Assembly (NCBI RefSeq): GCF_001613465.1
Contig: NZ_BDCK01000030.1
Span: forward strand, 62,001 to 126,000
Source of the DNA: Nocardia niwae NBRC 108934 = DSM 45340
GTDB taxonomy: Bacteria; Actinomycetota; Actinomycetes; Mycobacteriales; Mycobacteriaceae
Reading direction: 5' to 3'
Length of the DNA stretch: 64,000 nt
The notes beneath the pieces are model-generated. The model was not told the DNA's origin, made no database searches, and worked only from the letters and a program-made list of their open reading frames with translations. The position numbers were made by a program, and so were the translations under genes. How positions within the stretch are numbered: the first letter of the stretch is position 1; the number at the start of each line of letters is the position of its first letter. This document shows positions 1 to 7,941 of this stretch, piece by piece.

Positions 1-1218
1 GAGTCGGCACAGCAGTTCGTTGCGGGCGCCGCCGCCGACCAGATGAATGATCTCCACCCCGCGCCCGCTGGTGCGCACGGCATCGGCGACGGCTCGCGCG
101 TGGCCGAGCGCCAGGCTGTCGAAGATGCAGCGCGCGAACTCGGCGGGCGAGACCGGCGCGGGACCGTCGCAGCGGGCGGCGATGCGGGCGGGCATCGATG
201 CCTCTCCGGCCCCGGACGGTGCCCTGTAATCGGGATCGTCGACGTCGATAACGCTGGTCAGGGCGGGCAGTTCGGCTGCTCGTGCGATAAGGGTGGAGAT
301 ATCGAGTCCGGGCCACTCTCGAAGACATTCCTCAAGCAACCACAACCCCATCACATTGCGCAGATAGCGGATGCCGCAGACGCCTGTTTCGTTGGTGAAT
401 CCGGTGTCGCGGGCCGCGACGGACAGCAACGGCGTGGGGCGCTCCACACCCACCAGAGACCAAGTGCCACAGGAGATATAGGCAAAGGCGGGGCCGGTGG
501 CCGGTACGGCCGCGACAGCGCTGGCCGTGTCGTGGGAGGCGACGCGGACGACGGTGAGGTCGTGGCCGCCGACGACGCCGCGGGCCGGTTGCCGGAGGCG
601 GCCGATGACGGTACCGGCCGAGCTGATCGGCGCGAAGATGCGTTGCGGAAGATCGAGCCGGGAGATCAGCGTCCGATCCCAGTCGCGCTCGGACACGTGG
701 TAGAGACCGGTAGTGGAGGCGTTGGTTCGCTCGGTGCCCGTTCGGCCGGTCAGCCAGAAGCCGAGCAGATCGGGAATCAGCAGCAGCCGCCGTGCTGCAG
801 CCAGCCGGTGCTCGGGCTCGGCTCGCAGCTGATGGATGGTATTGAACGGCAAATCGGCGATCCCGGTTCGGCGGAACAATTCTGATGTTTCGATCGGGGA
901 CGCCGGAAGGAGTGCTGTGCGACGGTCTCGGTAGTGGTAGGGCAATCCGAGCAGCGCGCCTTCAGCGTCGAGCAGACCGTAATCGACCGCCCACGAATCG
1001 ATGCCCGCTGAACGCACCGGCCCGGCCGCGGCCAGACCGGTACAGAGCTCGGTGAACAGTTCGCCAATGTTCCAGTGCAGTCCGTCCGGCAGCTGGATCG
1101 GGGTGTTGGCGAACCGGTGCACTTCGCGAACCTCGATGCGGTCGGGCTCGACGACGCCCCGTACGACCCGTCCGCTGGTGGCACCGAGGTCGATGGCGGC
1201 GAAGGCGTTATCGGTCAT
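1..1218 (-). CDS. rhaB: L-rhamnulokinase, C-terminus cut by window edge
   Basis: This FGGY-family sugar kinase should phosphorylate L-rhamnulose to rhamnulose-1-phosphate with ATP in the cytosol. Reading from ATG 1218 gives 406 open codons to the left edge. The family is about 480-490 residues, so roughly the last 80 are outside the window. The actin-fold phosphate loop AIDLGATSGR is at residues 8-17, CGTWSLVG lies mid-protein, and LVGGGARNELLCRL, the adenosine-site segment, is at the edge. It is the third gene of the rhamnose operon, 45 bp after the aldolase-dehydrogenase. The substrate is assigned from these neighbours. A xylulokinase-like relative is the alternative, but the context makes it unlikely. 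Confidence 0.9.
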   Translation of the reverse strand, partial: MTDNAFAAIDLGATSGRVVRGVVEPDRIEVREVHRFANTPIQLPDGLHWNIGELFTELCTGLAAAGPVRSAGIDSWAVDYGLLDAEGALLGLPYHYRDRRTALLPASPIETSELFRRTGIADLPFNTIHQLRAEPEHRLAAARRLLLIPDLLGFWLTGRTGTERTNASTTGLYHVSERDWDRTLISRLDLPQRIFAPISSAGTVIGRLRQPARGVVGGHDLTVVRVASHDTASAVAAVPATGPAFAYISCGTWSLVGVERPTPLLSVAARDTGFTNETGVCGIRYLRNVMGLWLLEECLREWPGLDISTLIARAAELPALTSVIDVDDPDYRAPSGAGEASMPARIAARCDGPAPVSPAEFARCIFDSLALGHARAVADAVRTSGRGVEIIHLVGGGARNELLCRL

Positions 1219-1263
1219 GGCAGTGAACTCCGGTGCAAGGCGGTTGGGGCAGAGGAGCGCGGT

Positions 1264-3300
1264 TCATCGCAGGAAGGCGGCGGCGACGCCGCTGTCGACG
1301 GGAATGTGTAGTCCGGTGGTGTGCGCGAGTTCGCCGCCAGTGAGTGCGAACACCGCCGCGGCCACGTGGTCGGGCAGCACTTCGCGCTTGAGCAGGGTGC
1401 GCTGGGCGTAGAAGGCGCCCAGGTCCTGCTCCTCGACGCCGTAGACGGCGGCGCGTTGCGCGCCCCAGCCTCCGGCGAAGATTCCCGAACCACGCACGAC
1501 CCCATCGGGGTTGACGCCGTTGACCCGGATGCCGTGCTCGCCGAGTTCGGCGGCGAGCAACCGCACCTGGTGGGCCTGATCGGCCTTGGCCGCACCATAG
1601 GCGAGGTTATTCGGCCCGGCGAAGACACCATTCTTGCTGACGATGTAAACGATGTCGCCGCCGAGGTTCTGGTCGATCATCGCCCGCGCGGCCTCCCGCG
1701 ACACCAGGAACGAGCCGCGGGCCATCACCGAATGCTGGATGTCCCAATCGGATTCGCTCGTCTCGAGCAGTGGCTTGGAAATCGACAAACCCGCGTTGTT
1801 GACCACAAGGTCGATGCCGCCGAATGCCAGTACCGTTGCCGTGATGGCCGCGGCAACGGCCTGCGGGTCGGTGACATCGACGGTTACCGGAACAGCGACA
1901 TCGGTGCCGCCGAGTTCTTCCGCCACGAGTGCCGCGGCGTCACCGTCGCGGTCGGCGACCGCCACGCACGCGCCTTCGGCGGCGAGTCGGTGGGCCACCG
2001 CGCGTCCGATACCGGAGCCGCCGCCGGTGACCAGCGCGATCCGAGTGGCCAGCGGTGCCGGTTCCGGCATTCGGGCCAACTTGGCTTCCTCGAGTGCCCA
2101 GTATTCGATACGGAACTTCTCCGCCTCGTCGATCGGTGTATACCGCGAAATCGCTTCCGCGCCGCGCATAACGTTGATGGCGTTGCGATAGAACTCACCC
2201 GCGACTCGGGCGGTCTGCTTGTTGCGGCCGAAGCTGAACATCCCCACCCCGGGTACCAGCACGATGGCGGGGTCGGCCCCGCGCATCGGCGGGGAATCCG
2301 CAGTGGCGTGGCGTTCGTAGTAGGCGGTGTATTCGGTGCGGTACTCGGCGTGCAGTGCGCGCAACCGGGCGATGATGTCCGGCAACGGCGCATCAGCGGC
2401 GGTATCGAGCACCAGCGGCCGGATTTTGGTGCGCAGGAAGTGGTCCGGGCAGGAGGTACCGAGTGCGGCGAGCCGGGAGTGTTCGGTGCGGCAGAGGAAG
2501 TCGAGGACGAGTTCGTCATCGTCGAAGTGGCCGATCTGCGGGGCATCGGTGCTCGCTAAGCCGCGGATCACCGGTGCGAGCGCGGCGGCGCGGCCGCGGC
2601 GCTGCTGCTGCGGCAGTGGGGCGTACGCGGCGACAACGGGGCCGAATGGTTCCGCGCATCCGTGACTCTCGATGAATTTCTCTGCAGTACGGATGATTTC
2701 GAGCGAGTGGCGCTCGCATTCGGAGGAGGTGTCGCCCCAGGCGGTGATCCCGTGGCCGCCGAGGACGCAGCCGATCGCTTGCGGGTTGTCGCGCCGGATA
2801 GCGGCGATGTCGAGTCCGAGCTGAAAGCCGGGTCGTCTCCAGGGCACCCAGACCACCCGGTCGCCGAAGCACGTGTGAGTCAGGACCTCGCCGTCGGCGG
2901 CGGTGGCCAGCGCGATGCCGGAATCCGGATGCAGGTGGTCGACGTGAGCAGCATCGACCAAGCCGTGCATGGCGGTGTCGATACTCGGGGTGGCCCCGCC
3001 GCGCCCGTGCAGGCAGTAGTCCAGCGCGGCGACCATCTCGTCCTCGCGCTCGACACCGGGGAAGCTGTCGGCCAGTGCCCGCAGCCGATCCACCCGCAGC
3101 ACCGCCAGTCCGGATTCGGTAAGGGTGCCGAGATCGCCGCCTGATCCCTTGACCCACATCAGCGGCGCCGGGGCGCCGGTGACTGGATCGTGGGCGTGAC
3201 CCTTGGCGGAGGCATTCCCCCCGGCGTAATTAGTGTTGCGCGGATCGCTGCCGAGTCGGTTGCTGCGGTCAAGCAGGTCGCGCACGGGTGAATCGGTCAT
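1264..3300 (-). CDS. bifunctional rhamnulose-1-phosphate aldolase / lactaldehyde dehydrogenase (RhaEW type)
   Basis: A 678-residue fusion. The N-terminal ~440 residues are a class II aldolase domain, with the metal-site segment HLHPDSGIA and a second HGITAWG stretch. This part should split L-rhamnulose-1-phosphate into DHAP and L-lactaldehyde. The C-terminal ~230 residues are a short-chain dehydrogenase with the Rossmann motif VTGGGSGIGRA, NNAG and a YGAAK catalytic Tyr/Lys, expected to oxidise lactaldehyde. ATG 3300 (MTDSPVRDLL) lies 1 bp after the isomerase stop. An upstream extension in frame would run into rhaI, so it was rejected. The fusion is known from other bacteria as RhaEW. The direction of the redox step is inferred. 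Confidence 0.92.
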   Translation of the reverse strand: MTDSPVRDLLDRSNRLGSDPRNTNYAGGNASAKGHAHDPVTGAPAPLMWVKGSGGDLGTLTESGLAVLRVDRLRALADSFPGVEREDEMVAALDYCLHGRGGATPSIDTAMHGLVDAAHVDHLHPDSGIALATAADGEVLTHTCFGDRVVWVPWRRPGFQLGLDIAAIRRDNPQAIGCVLGGHGITAWGDTSSECERHSLEIIRTAEKFIESHGCAEPFGPVVAAYAPLPQQQRRGRAAALAPVIRGLASTDAPQIGHFDDDELVLDFLCRTEHSRLAALGTSCPDHFLRTKIRPLVLDTAADAPLPDIIARLRALHAEYRTEYTAYYERHATADSPPMRGADPAIVLVPGVGMFSFGRNKQTARVAGEFYRNAINVMRGAEAISRYTPIDEAEKFRIEYWALEEAKLARMPEPAPLATRIALVTGGGSGIGRAVAHRLAAEGACVAVADRDGDAAALVAEELGGTDVAVPVTVDVTDPQAVAAAITATVLAFGGIDLVVNNAGLSISKPLLETSESDWDIQHSVMARGSFLVSREAARAMIDQNLGGDIVYIVSKNGVFAGPNNLAYGAAKADQAHQVRLLAAELGEHGIRVNGVNPDGVVRGSGIFAGGWGAQRAAVYGVEEQDLGAFYAQRTLLKREVLPDHVAAAVFALTGGELAHTTGLHIPVDSGVAAAFLR

Positions 3301-3301
3301 G

Positions 3302-4459
3302 TCATGCTCCCCAGCCTGCGGCGATGCCGCCGACGCGTTGTGCGATGACCGATTCGGCGTAGCCCGATCGGGCGAAGGCGGCCATCGGATCGGGATCCAG
3401 TCCCATGTCGGCTCGCAACTCGGCCAGGAGCGGCCGAACATCGGTGTCGAAGGCGTCCATCAGTACCGCCTGCGCGCCGAGCACGTCGCCGGCCCGCTGG
3501 GCGGTGTGCAGGGCCGCCCGATCGACGAGCAGCGCCTTCGCGGTGGCTTCCTGCACATTCATCACCGAACGGATCACGGCCGCGACCTTGGGCTCGATAT
3601 TGTGGCACTGGTCGAGCATGAACCGGACCTCGCCGCCGATGGCGTCGGCCGCGACGATCTCGTTCATGATCCGGAACAACTGGAAAGGATCGGCGGCGCC
3701 GGCCATCAGATCATCGTCGGCATAGAAGCGGGAGTTCAGATCGAACGCGCCGAGCCTGCCCTCGCGCAGCAAGAGCGCGACGATGAACTCGATGTTCGTG
3801 TGCGGTGCATGATGACCGGTATCGACAACCACTGCGGCTCGCTCGCCCAGTCTCAGGCAGTGCAGGAGCGCGGTGCCCCAGTCCGGCACGTCGGTGGCAT
3901 AGAACGCGGGTTCGAAAAGTTTGTACTCCAACAGCATTCGCTGCTCTGAGCTCAAACGGTCGTAGACCGCGGACAGGGCCTCGGCGAGCCGTTCCTGGCG
4001 GGCGCGCAGATCGTCCTGGCCGGGATAGTTCAGGCCGTCGGCGAACCACAGTTTCAGCCGGCTGGAGCCGGTCGCGTCCATGACGTCCACGCAGGACAGT
4101 AGGTGGTCGATCGCCTTGCGGCGCACGCGCGAGTCGGGGTGGCAGACACTGCCGAGCCGGTAGTCGTCGTCCTGGAAGGTGTTGGAATTGATGACACCGA
4201 TGGAGACGCCATGGTCGATGGCGAAGTCCGCCAGCTCCTTGTAGTCGTCGGTGGCATCCCACGGAATGTGCAGCGAAACTTCCGGCGCGGCGCCGGTGTA
4301 GCGGTGGACTTGTGCTGCATCGGCAATCTTCTCGAACGGGTCGCGGGGAACACCCGCCTGAGCGAAAACCTTGAACCGGGTCCCAGAATTGCCGAAGGCC
4401 CACGACGGCAACTCTATCCGCAGCGCCCGCAACGCCGCGCGGACTGCATCGGGTGTCAC
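3302..4459 (-). CDS. rhaI: L-rhamnose isomerase (RhaI type)
   Basis: A 385-residue TIM-barrel sugar isomerase of the Pseudomonas-type RhaI group, converting L-rhamnose to L-rhamnulose, metal dependent and cytosolic. Visible active-site segments are LLEYKLFEP, VVDTGHHAPHTN and FDLNSRFYADDD, in the expected order for metal ligands Glu, Asp/His and Asp. GTG 4459 is the first gene position of the operon and lies 22 bp from a perfect LacI-type palindrome. Downstream come the aldolase-dehydrogenase (1-bp gap) and the kinase, so three consecutive steps of rhamnose use are in one transcript. No rhamnose transporter is seen within the window. Confidence 0.93.
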   Translation of the reverse strand: MTPDAVRAALRALRIELPSWAFGNSGTRFKVFAQAGVPRDPFEKIADAAQVHRYTGAAPEVSLHIPWDATDDYKELADFAIDHGVSIGVINSNTFQDDDYRLGSVCHPDSRVRRKAIDHLLSCVDVMDATGSSRLKLWFADGLNYPGQDDLRARQERLAEALSAVYDRLSSEQRMLLEYKLFEPAFYATDVPDWGTALLHCLRLGERAAVVVDTGHHAPHTNIEFIVALLLREGRLGAFDLNSRFYADDDLMAGAADPFQLFRIMNEIVAADAIGGEVRFMLDQCHNIEPKVAAVIRSVMNVQEATAKALLVDRAALHTAQRAGDVLGAQAVLMDAFDTDVRPLLAELRADMGLDPDPMAAFARSGYAESVIAQRVGGIAAGWGA

Positions 4460-4481
4460 TGGCGTACCGCCATCAGCTCAT

Positions 4482-4493
4482 TGAAACGTTTCA
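4482..4493. promoter_or_regulatory. LacI-family operator, perfect 12-bp palindrome
   Basis: The sequence TGAAACGTTTCA is a perfect palindrome with the central CG typical of LacI/GalR operators. It sits between rhaI and the divergent LacI gene, about 5-16 nt after the predicted rhaI transcription start, where a bound repressor would block the promoter. Confidence 0.85.
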
Positions 4494-4504
4494 TAATGTG
4501 ATCG

Positions 4505-4533
4505 ACACTACGATTCACTGCGACCGTCGTCAA
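4505..4533 (-). promoter_or_regulatory. sigma70-like promoter of the rhamnose operon
   Basis: On the minus strand TTGACG (4533-4528) is followed after exactly 17 bp by TAGTGT (4510-4505), a good actinobacterial -35/-10 pair. Transcription would start near 4498, just before the palindromic operator and about 40 nt from the rhaI start. Confidence 0.65.
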
Positions 4534-4594
4534 GATGTCGAAGTCGATCGAGGGCGTGCGCAGTACGCTCGGGTGAACAGCGGAAGGGTCTGCA

Positions 4595-5593
4595 TTGGTG
4601 GTGAGCATTCGGGACGTGGCCGAGCGCGCCGGCGTGTCACTCGGCACGGTGAGCAACGTGCTCAACCGGCCGGAGCAGGTATCGCTCGCGACGCGCCGCC
4701 GCGTGGAGAAGGCTATCGCCGAAACCGGTTACATCCGTAACGACTCGGCGCGGCAATTGCGCGAAGGCAGCAGTCGGACTCTGGCGATGGTGGTGCTGGA
4801 TATGGCCAATCCGTTTTTCACCGATGTGGCTCGCGGCGCCGAAGCCGAAGCCGAAGAAGCCGGCGCGATGCTGGTGTTGTGCAACAGTGGCAACGATCAG
4901 CACCGCGAACAGCGCCACCTCGAGCAGATCGCGCAGCAGCGCATGCGGGGAGTGCTGATCACGCCGGTGGACGGCGACGGCGAGGACGCCTTGAAAATAC
5001 TGGCAGCGCAAGATATCCCCGCCGTGCTTGTGGACCGCAGCAGTCGCCGCCACGACCGCTGCTCGGTAGCGGTCGACGACGTGCTTGGAGGTGAACTGGC
5101 CGCACGCCACCTCGTCGAATCAGGGCACCGTCATCTGGCCTTTGTCGGCGGCCCACTGAGCATCGAGCAGGTGGCGGATCGTCACCGCGGTGCCCGAGAG
5201 GCGGCCGAGGCGGCCGGTGCCAGGCTGGACGTGGTGTCGACGGCGGCATTGACCGTCGAGGCCGGACGTACGGCGACCGACGCCCTTCTGAAGGCCGATC
5301 CGCGGCCGACGGCCCTGTTGTGCGCCAACGATTTGCTGGCCTTGGGCGCATTGCAGGCGTTGACCGCCCGTGGGCTGTCGGTCCCGGCGGATATGGCGGT
5401 AATCGGCTACGACGATATCGATTTCGCCGCGGCCGCGGCGGTGCCGCTTTCATCGGTGCGGCAGCCGCGCGAAGAGTTGGGGCGGGCTGCGGCGAGGCTG
5501 TTGCTGGAAGACGCGGGAGCACGACAGCACCATCGTCATCAGCGTGTGGTTTTCGTTCCGGAGTTGGTAGTCCGGCGTTCGACAAGCGGTTGA
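4595..5593 (+). CDS. LacI-family transcriptional repressor of rhamnose genes
   Basis: A 332-residue LacI/GalR regulator. The N-terminal helix-turn-helix reads VSIRDVAERAGVSLGTVSNV, followed by the hinge helix (ARQLREGSS) and a periplasmic-binding-protein-like effector domain to about residue 330. It is divergent from rhaI and the palindrome between them is its likely operator, so it probably represses the rhamnose operon until rhamnose or a derivative binds. The start is uncertain among TTG 4595, GTG 4598 and GTG 4601; the GGAAGG at 4582-4587 suits any of them. Effector identity is inferred from the neighbours only. Confidence 0.9.
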   Translation: MVVSIRDVAERAGVSLGTVSNVLNRPEQVSLATRRRVEKAIAETGYIRNDSARQLREGSSRTLAMVVLDMANPFFTDVARGAEAEAEEAGAMLVLCNSGNDQHREQRHLEQIAQQRMRGVLITPVDGDGEDALKILAAQDIPAVLVDRSSRRHDRCSVAVDDVLGGELAARHLVESGHRHLAFVGGPLSIEQVADRHRGAREAAEAAGARLDVVSTAALTVEAGRTATDALLKADPRPTALLCANDLLALGALQALTARGLSVPADMAVIGYDDIDFAAAAAVPLSSVRQPREELGRAAARLLLEDAGARQHHRHQRVVFVPELVVRRSTSG

Positions 5594-5681
5594 ACGTGGA
5601 GTCGTGGCCGAAGTTGCCGTGTATGTCGGCTGCACGATGACATAGATATCAGCGAACACCACATCGAAGTCGGCATGGTTG

Positions 5682-5911
5682 TCACCGACAGTGTCGAGGC
5701 CCGCGAGAGGGTGCGCTGCCCACGATCACCGGGCCGGCCGATTCCCGGTGCCGGATCTGCTCGGCCTGCACGGCGGAGGCGAGGTCGAGGTCGTCGGCGC
5801 CGATGAGCTCGCGGACGAGGGCGATCGGGCGCCGGTGCGGTAGGCGGAATCGAGCAGGTCCGCGACGCGGGAGACGGTCTCGGTGTTCGCGGCTGCTGTT
5901 CCGGCGCTCAT
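5682..5911 (-). pseudogene. remnant of 2-keto-4-pentenoate (2-hydroxypentadienoate) hydratase, frameshifted and truncated
   Basis: ATG 5911 overlaps the mhpB stop (ATGA) and starts MSAGTAAANTETVSRVADLL, which resembles the N-terminus of MhpD-type hydratases. Near codon 28 the reading frame must shift to stay homologous: the other frame continues PIALVRELIGADDLDLASAV and then GPVIVG, matching the family pattern. Homology ends near 5712 and a stop follows at 5682-5684. Only about 65 of the usual ~260 residues remain. The unshifted frame gives a Ser/Pro-rich nonsense tail. The start-stop coupling to mhpB shows it was once the third gene of that operon. A sequencing error could explain the shift but not the missing 3' part. 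Confidence 0.75.
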
Positions 5912-6849
5912 TTCCGCACCGCCGTCACCACGGAGTAGCCTGCGATCCAGGCGGGGATCGCCTCGTAGAACCGGCTCTGCACCGCGTAGTCGCCGCCGGC
6001 GGCCAGGGCGGAGAAGGCAGCCACCCAGGTGCGGACCTCGTGCGCGGAGCCACCGCCCTGCTTCCCCATCCATTCCACGTTCCAGTCGTCGAACGCGGCG
6101 AGGTCACGGGTTTCGAGCAGATCGAGCAGCTGGTTGTCCCAGTCGCTGTTGATCGGCAGCATCCGACTGGTGCCGACCACGTAGTCGCGCCCGGCCTGCA
6201 CCACCCGCTCCTCGCCGCGAGCGCGCTGCTGCGGGGTCGGCGGGTGTCCTTCGATCAGCGCGTCCGCCACGCGCGGCGGGGCACCGGCGAGCACCGGAAC
6301 CGGCGGGTCGTGCGAGAGTCCGCCGGAGGCCAGGTGCAGCACCCGCTTATCCAGATCGGCGGCGGCCTGACCGATCGCGGTGCCGAGCGCCCGGATCCGG
6401 TTCATGGGCCCGAGCGGAGTGGCGACGCCGTTGACGAACACCGGAACCACCGGCACCCGGTCGATCCCGCCGAACAGCTGCTCGAGCGGCTGGGCGAAAC
6501 CGTGGTCCACGGTCATCCGCGCCGAGATCGTCAGGTCGACGCCCCGATCCAGCACGCCCTGCGCCAGCGCGCTCGCAGCCGCAGTGTCGACAGACAGATC
6601 ACCGGCCGAGGAATCGAAGTCGCCCACGGCGCGCGCGGCGGTGGCCAGGCAGAACGGCGGCATCTCCTTGTAGAAGAAGCCGTTGTAGTGGTCCGGGGCG
6701 TAGAGCACGACCAGCTCCGGATCGAAGTCGGTGATGAAGGCGCGGGCCTGCGCCACGGCGGCGTCCACCCGGGCCAGCACCTCCGGCTCGGGGTCGTTGC
6801 GCCCGATTAGTGGGGAGTGCGAGAGTCCAACGGCGGCAACGGAAGTCAC
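5908..6849 (-). CDS. mhpB: 2,3-dihydroxyphenylpropionate 1,2-dioxygenase-like extradiol dioxygenase
   Basis: A 313-residue class III (LigB-type) extradiol dioxygenase, close in length to E. coli MhpB (314). It should cleave a catechol ring next to the hydroxyls using Fe(II). His11 and Asp53-His54 are in the N-terminal metal region. Asp115-His116 and His180 match the catalytic Asp114/His115 and His179 of MhpB. GTG 6849 overlaps the stop of the upstream oxidoreductase (GTGA), and its own stop overlaps the start of the hydratase remnant. Likely substrates are 2,3-dihydroxyphenylpropionate or -cinnamate, inferred from the family and the nearby dioxygenase genes. Confidence 0.9.
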   Translation of the reverse strand: MTSVAAVGLSHSPLIGRNDPEPEVLARVDAAVAQARAFITDFDPELVVLYAPDHYNGFFYKEMPPFCLATAARAVGDFDSSAGDLSVDTAAASALAQGVLDRGVDLTISARMTVDHGFAQPLEQLFGGIDRVPVVPVFVNGVATPLGPMNRIRALGTAIGQAAADLDKRVLHLASGGLSHDPPVPVLAGAPPRVADALIEGHPPTPQQRARGEERVVQAGRDYVVGTSRMLPINSDWDNQLLDLLETRDLAAFDDWNVEWMGKQGGGSAHEVRTWVAAFSALAAGGDYAVQSRFYEAIPAWIAGYSVVTAVRK

Positions 6850-7841
6850 GAGTCAGTCCTCGAGGTGGAGTGGGGTGCGTGGATGACGAGCTTGCCGGTG
6901 ATGTCGCCGTCGATCATGAGCTGCAAGCCCTTGTGGATATCGGTCAGGGGCAGCACCCGGTCGATGGCGGGCCGGACCCCGGTCGCTTCGAGCATGCGCA
7001 GCATCGCGACCAGCTCGGCGCGGGTGCAGCCGGTGGAGCCGAGCACCCGCTGCTGCAGGTAGAAGATGCGGTTCAGGTCGGCACCGGGGTTGGCGCCGGT
7101 GGTCGCGCCGGCGACCACGATCGCGCCGCCGGGGCGGAGTGCCTTGAGCGAGTGCTGCCAGGTCGCCTCACCGACCGTCTCGATGACCACGTCGACCTTC
7201 TCGGGCAGCCGCTCACCGGTCGGCAATGCGGCGTGCGCGCCCCAGGCCAGCGCCTCCTCGCGCTTGGAGGCGCTGCGGCTGGTGGCGTAGACGACCGCGC
7301 CCGCGGCGGCGGCGAGCTTGATGGCCGCTGAGGTGACGCCGCCGCCTGCGCCCTGCACCAGCACCCGGTCGCCGGGGCGAATCCCGGCCTTGGTGAACAA
7401 CATCCGGTAGGCGGTGGTCCAGGCGACGGGCAGGCAGGCGGCCTCGTCGAAGGAGAGCCAGTCCGGCTTGGGCACCAGGTTGCGGGTGGGCACCACCAGG
7501 TACTCGGCGAAGGTGCCGTCGTGGTGCTCGGACATCAGCGCCCGGCCCGGGTCGAGGGTCTCGTCGCCGCCGCCGGCATCCGGGTCGGCGATCACCGGGT
7601 GCACGATCACCGGGTTGCCCTCGGCGTCGTAACCGGCCGCGTCGCAGCCCAGGGTGATGGGCAGCCGCTCGGGTGGGTGTCCAACTCCGCGCAGGGCCCA
7701 GACGTCGTGCATGTTCAACGAGGAAGCGACCACGCGCACCAGACACCACCCCGTTTCCGGAGTGGGTATCGGGATGTCGTGCAGCTCCAGACCCGACAGC
7801 GGGTCGGTCGCGCTCTGGCGCAGGGCTCGTGCAGCAAGCAT
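6846..7841 (-). CDS. MDR-family zinc-type alcohol dehydrogenase / quinone-oxidoreductase-like protein
   Basis: A 331-residue medium-chain dehydrogenase/reductase. The GroES-like N-terminal domain is followed by the nucleotide-binding loop VLVQGAGGGVTSAAIKLA and a C-terminal dimer segment. The usual catalytic Cys/His zinc ligands are not evident, which favours the quinone-oxidoreductase side of the family. ATG 7841 was chosen because GAAGGTGAG precedes it and because an upstream extension would cover the divergent promoter. It is the first gene of the minus-strand operon with mhpB. Its step in the aromatic pathway cannot be read from sequence; a ring- or side-chain oxidoreductase is a reasonable guess. 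Confidence 0.8.
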   Translation of the reverse strand: MLAARALRQSATDPLSGLELHDIPIPTPETGWCLVRVVASSLNMHDVWALRGVGHPPERLPITLGCDAAGYDAEGNPVIVHPVIADPDAGGGDETLDPGRALMSEHHDGTFAEYLVVPTRNLVPKPDWLSFDEAACLPVAWTTAYRMLFTKAGIRPGDRVLVQGAGGGVTSAAIKLAAAAGAVVYATSRSASKREEALAWGAHAALPTGERLPEKVDVVIETVGEATWQHSLKALRPGGAIVVAGATTGANPGADLNRIFYLQQRVLGSTGCTRAELVAMLRMLEATGVRPAIDRVLPLTDIHKGLQLMIDGDITGKLVIHAPHSTSRTDS

Positions 7842-7941
7842 GGCCTCACCTTCGCCCCGCCGCACCGGCCGTTCCAGCGTCCGTGCCGTCGTGCGGAACG
7901 ATCGGTGGAGCTCAGCGGCACGGCCCGGTTGCCTGAATGTC
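7842..7941. promoter_or_regulatory. divergent control region between the two aromatic-degradation operons
   Basis: This 100-bp gap must hold both promoters. It contains an inverted repeat CGTTCC (7870-7875) and GGAACG (7895-7900) with a 19-bp spacer, a possible regulator site for the nearby IclR or XRE-cupin protein. No convincing -35/-10 pair was found. Confidence 0.35.

Noticed and set aside
3301..3441. N-terminal extension of the aldolase-dehydrogenase
   Set aside because: It would overlap the isomerase gene, and the conserved start MTDSPVRDLL lies at 3300.
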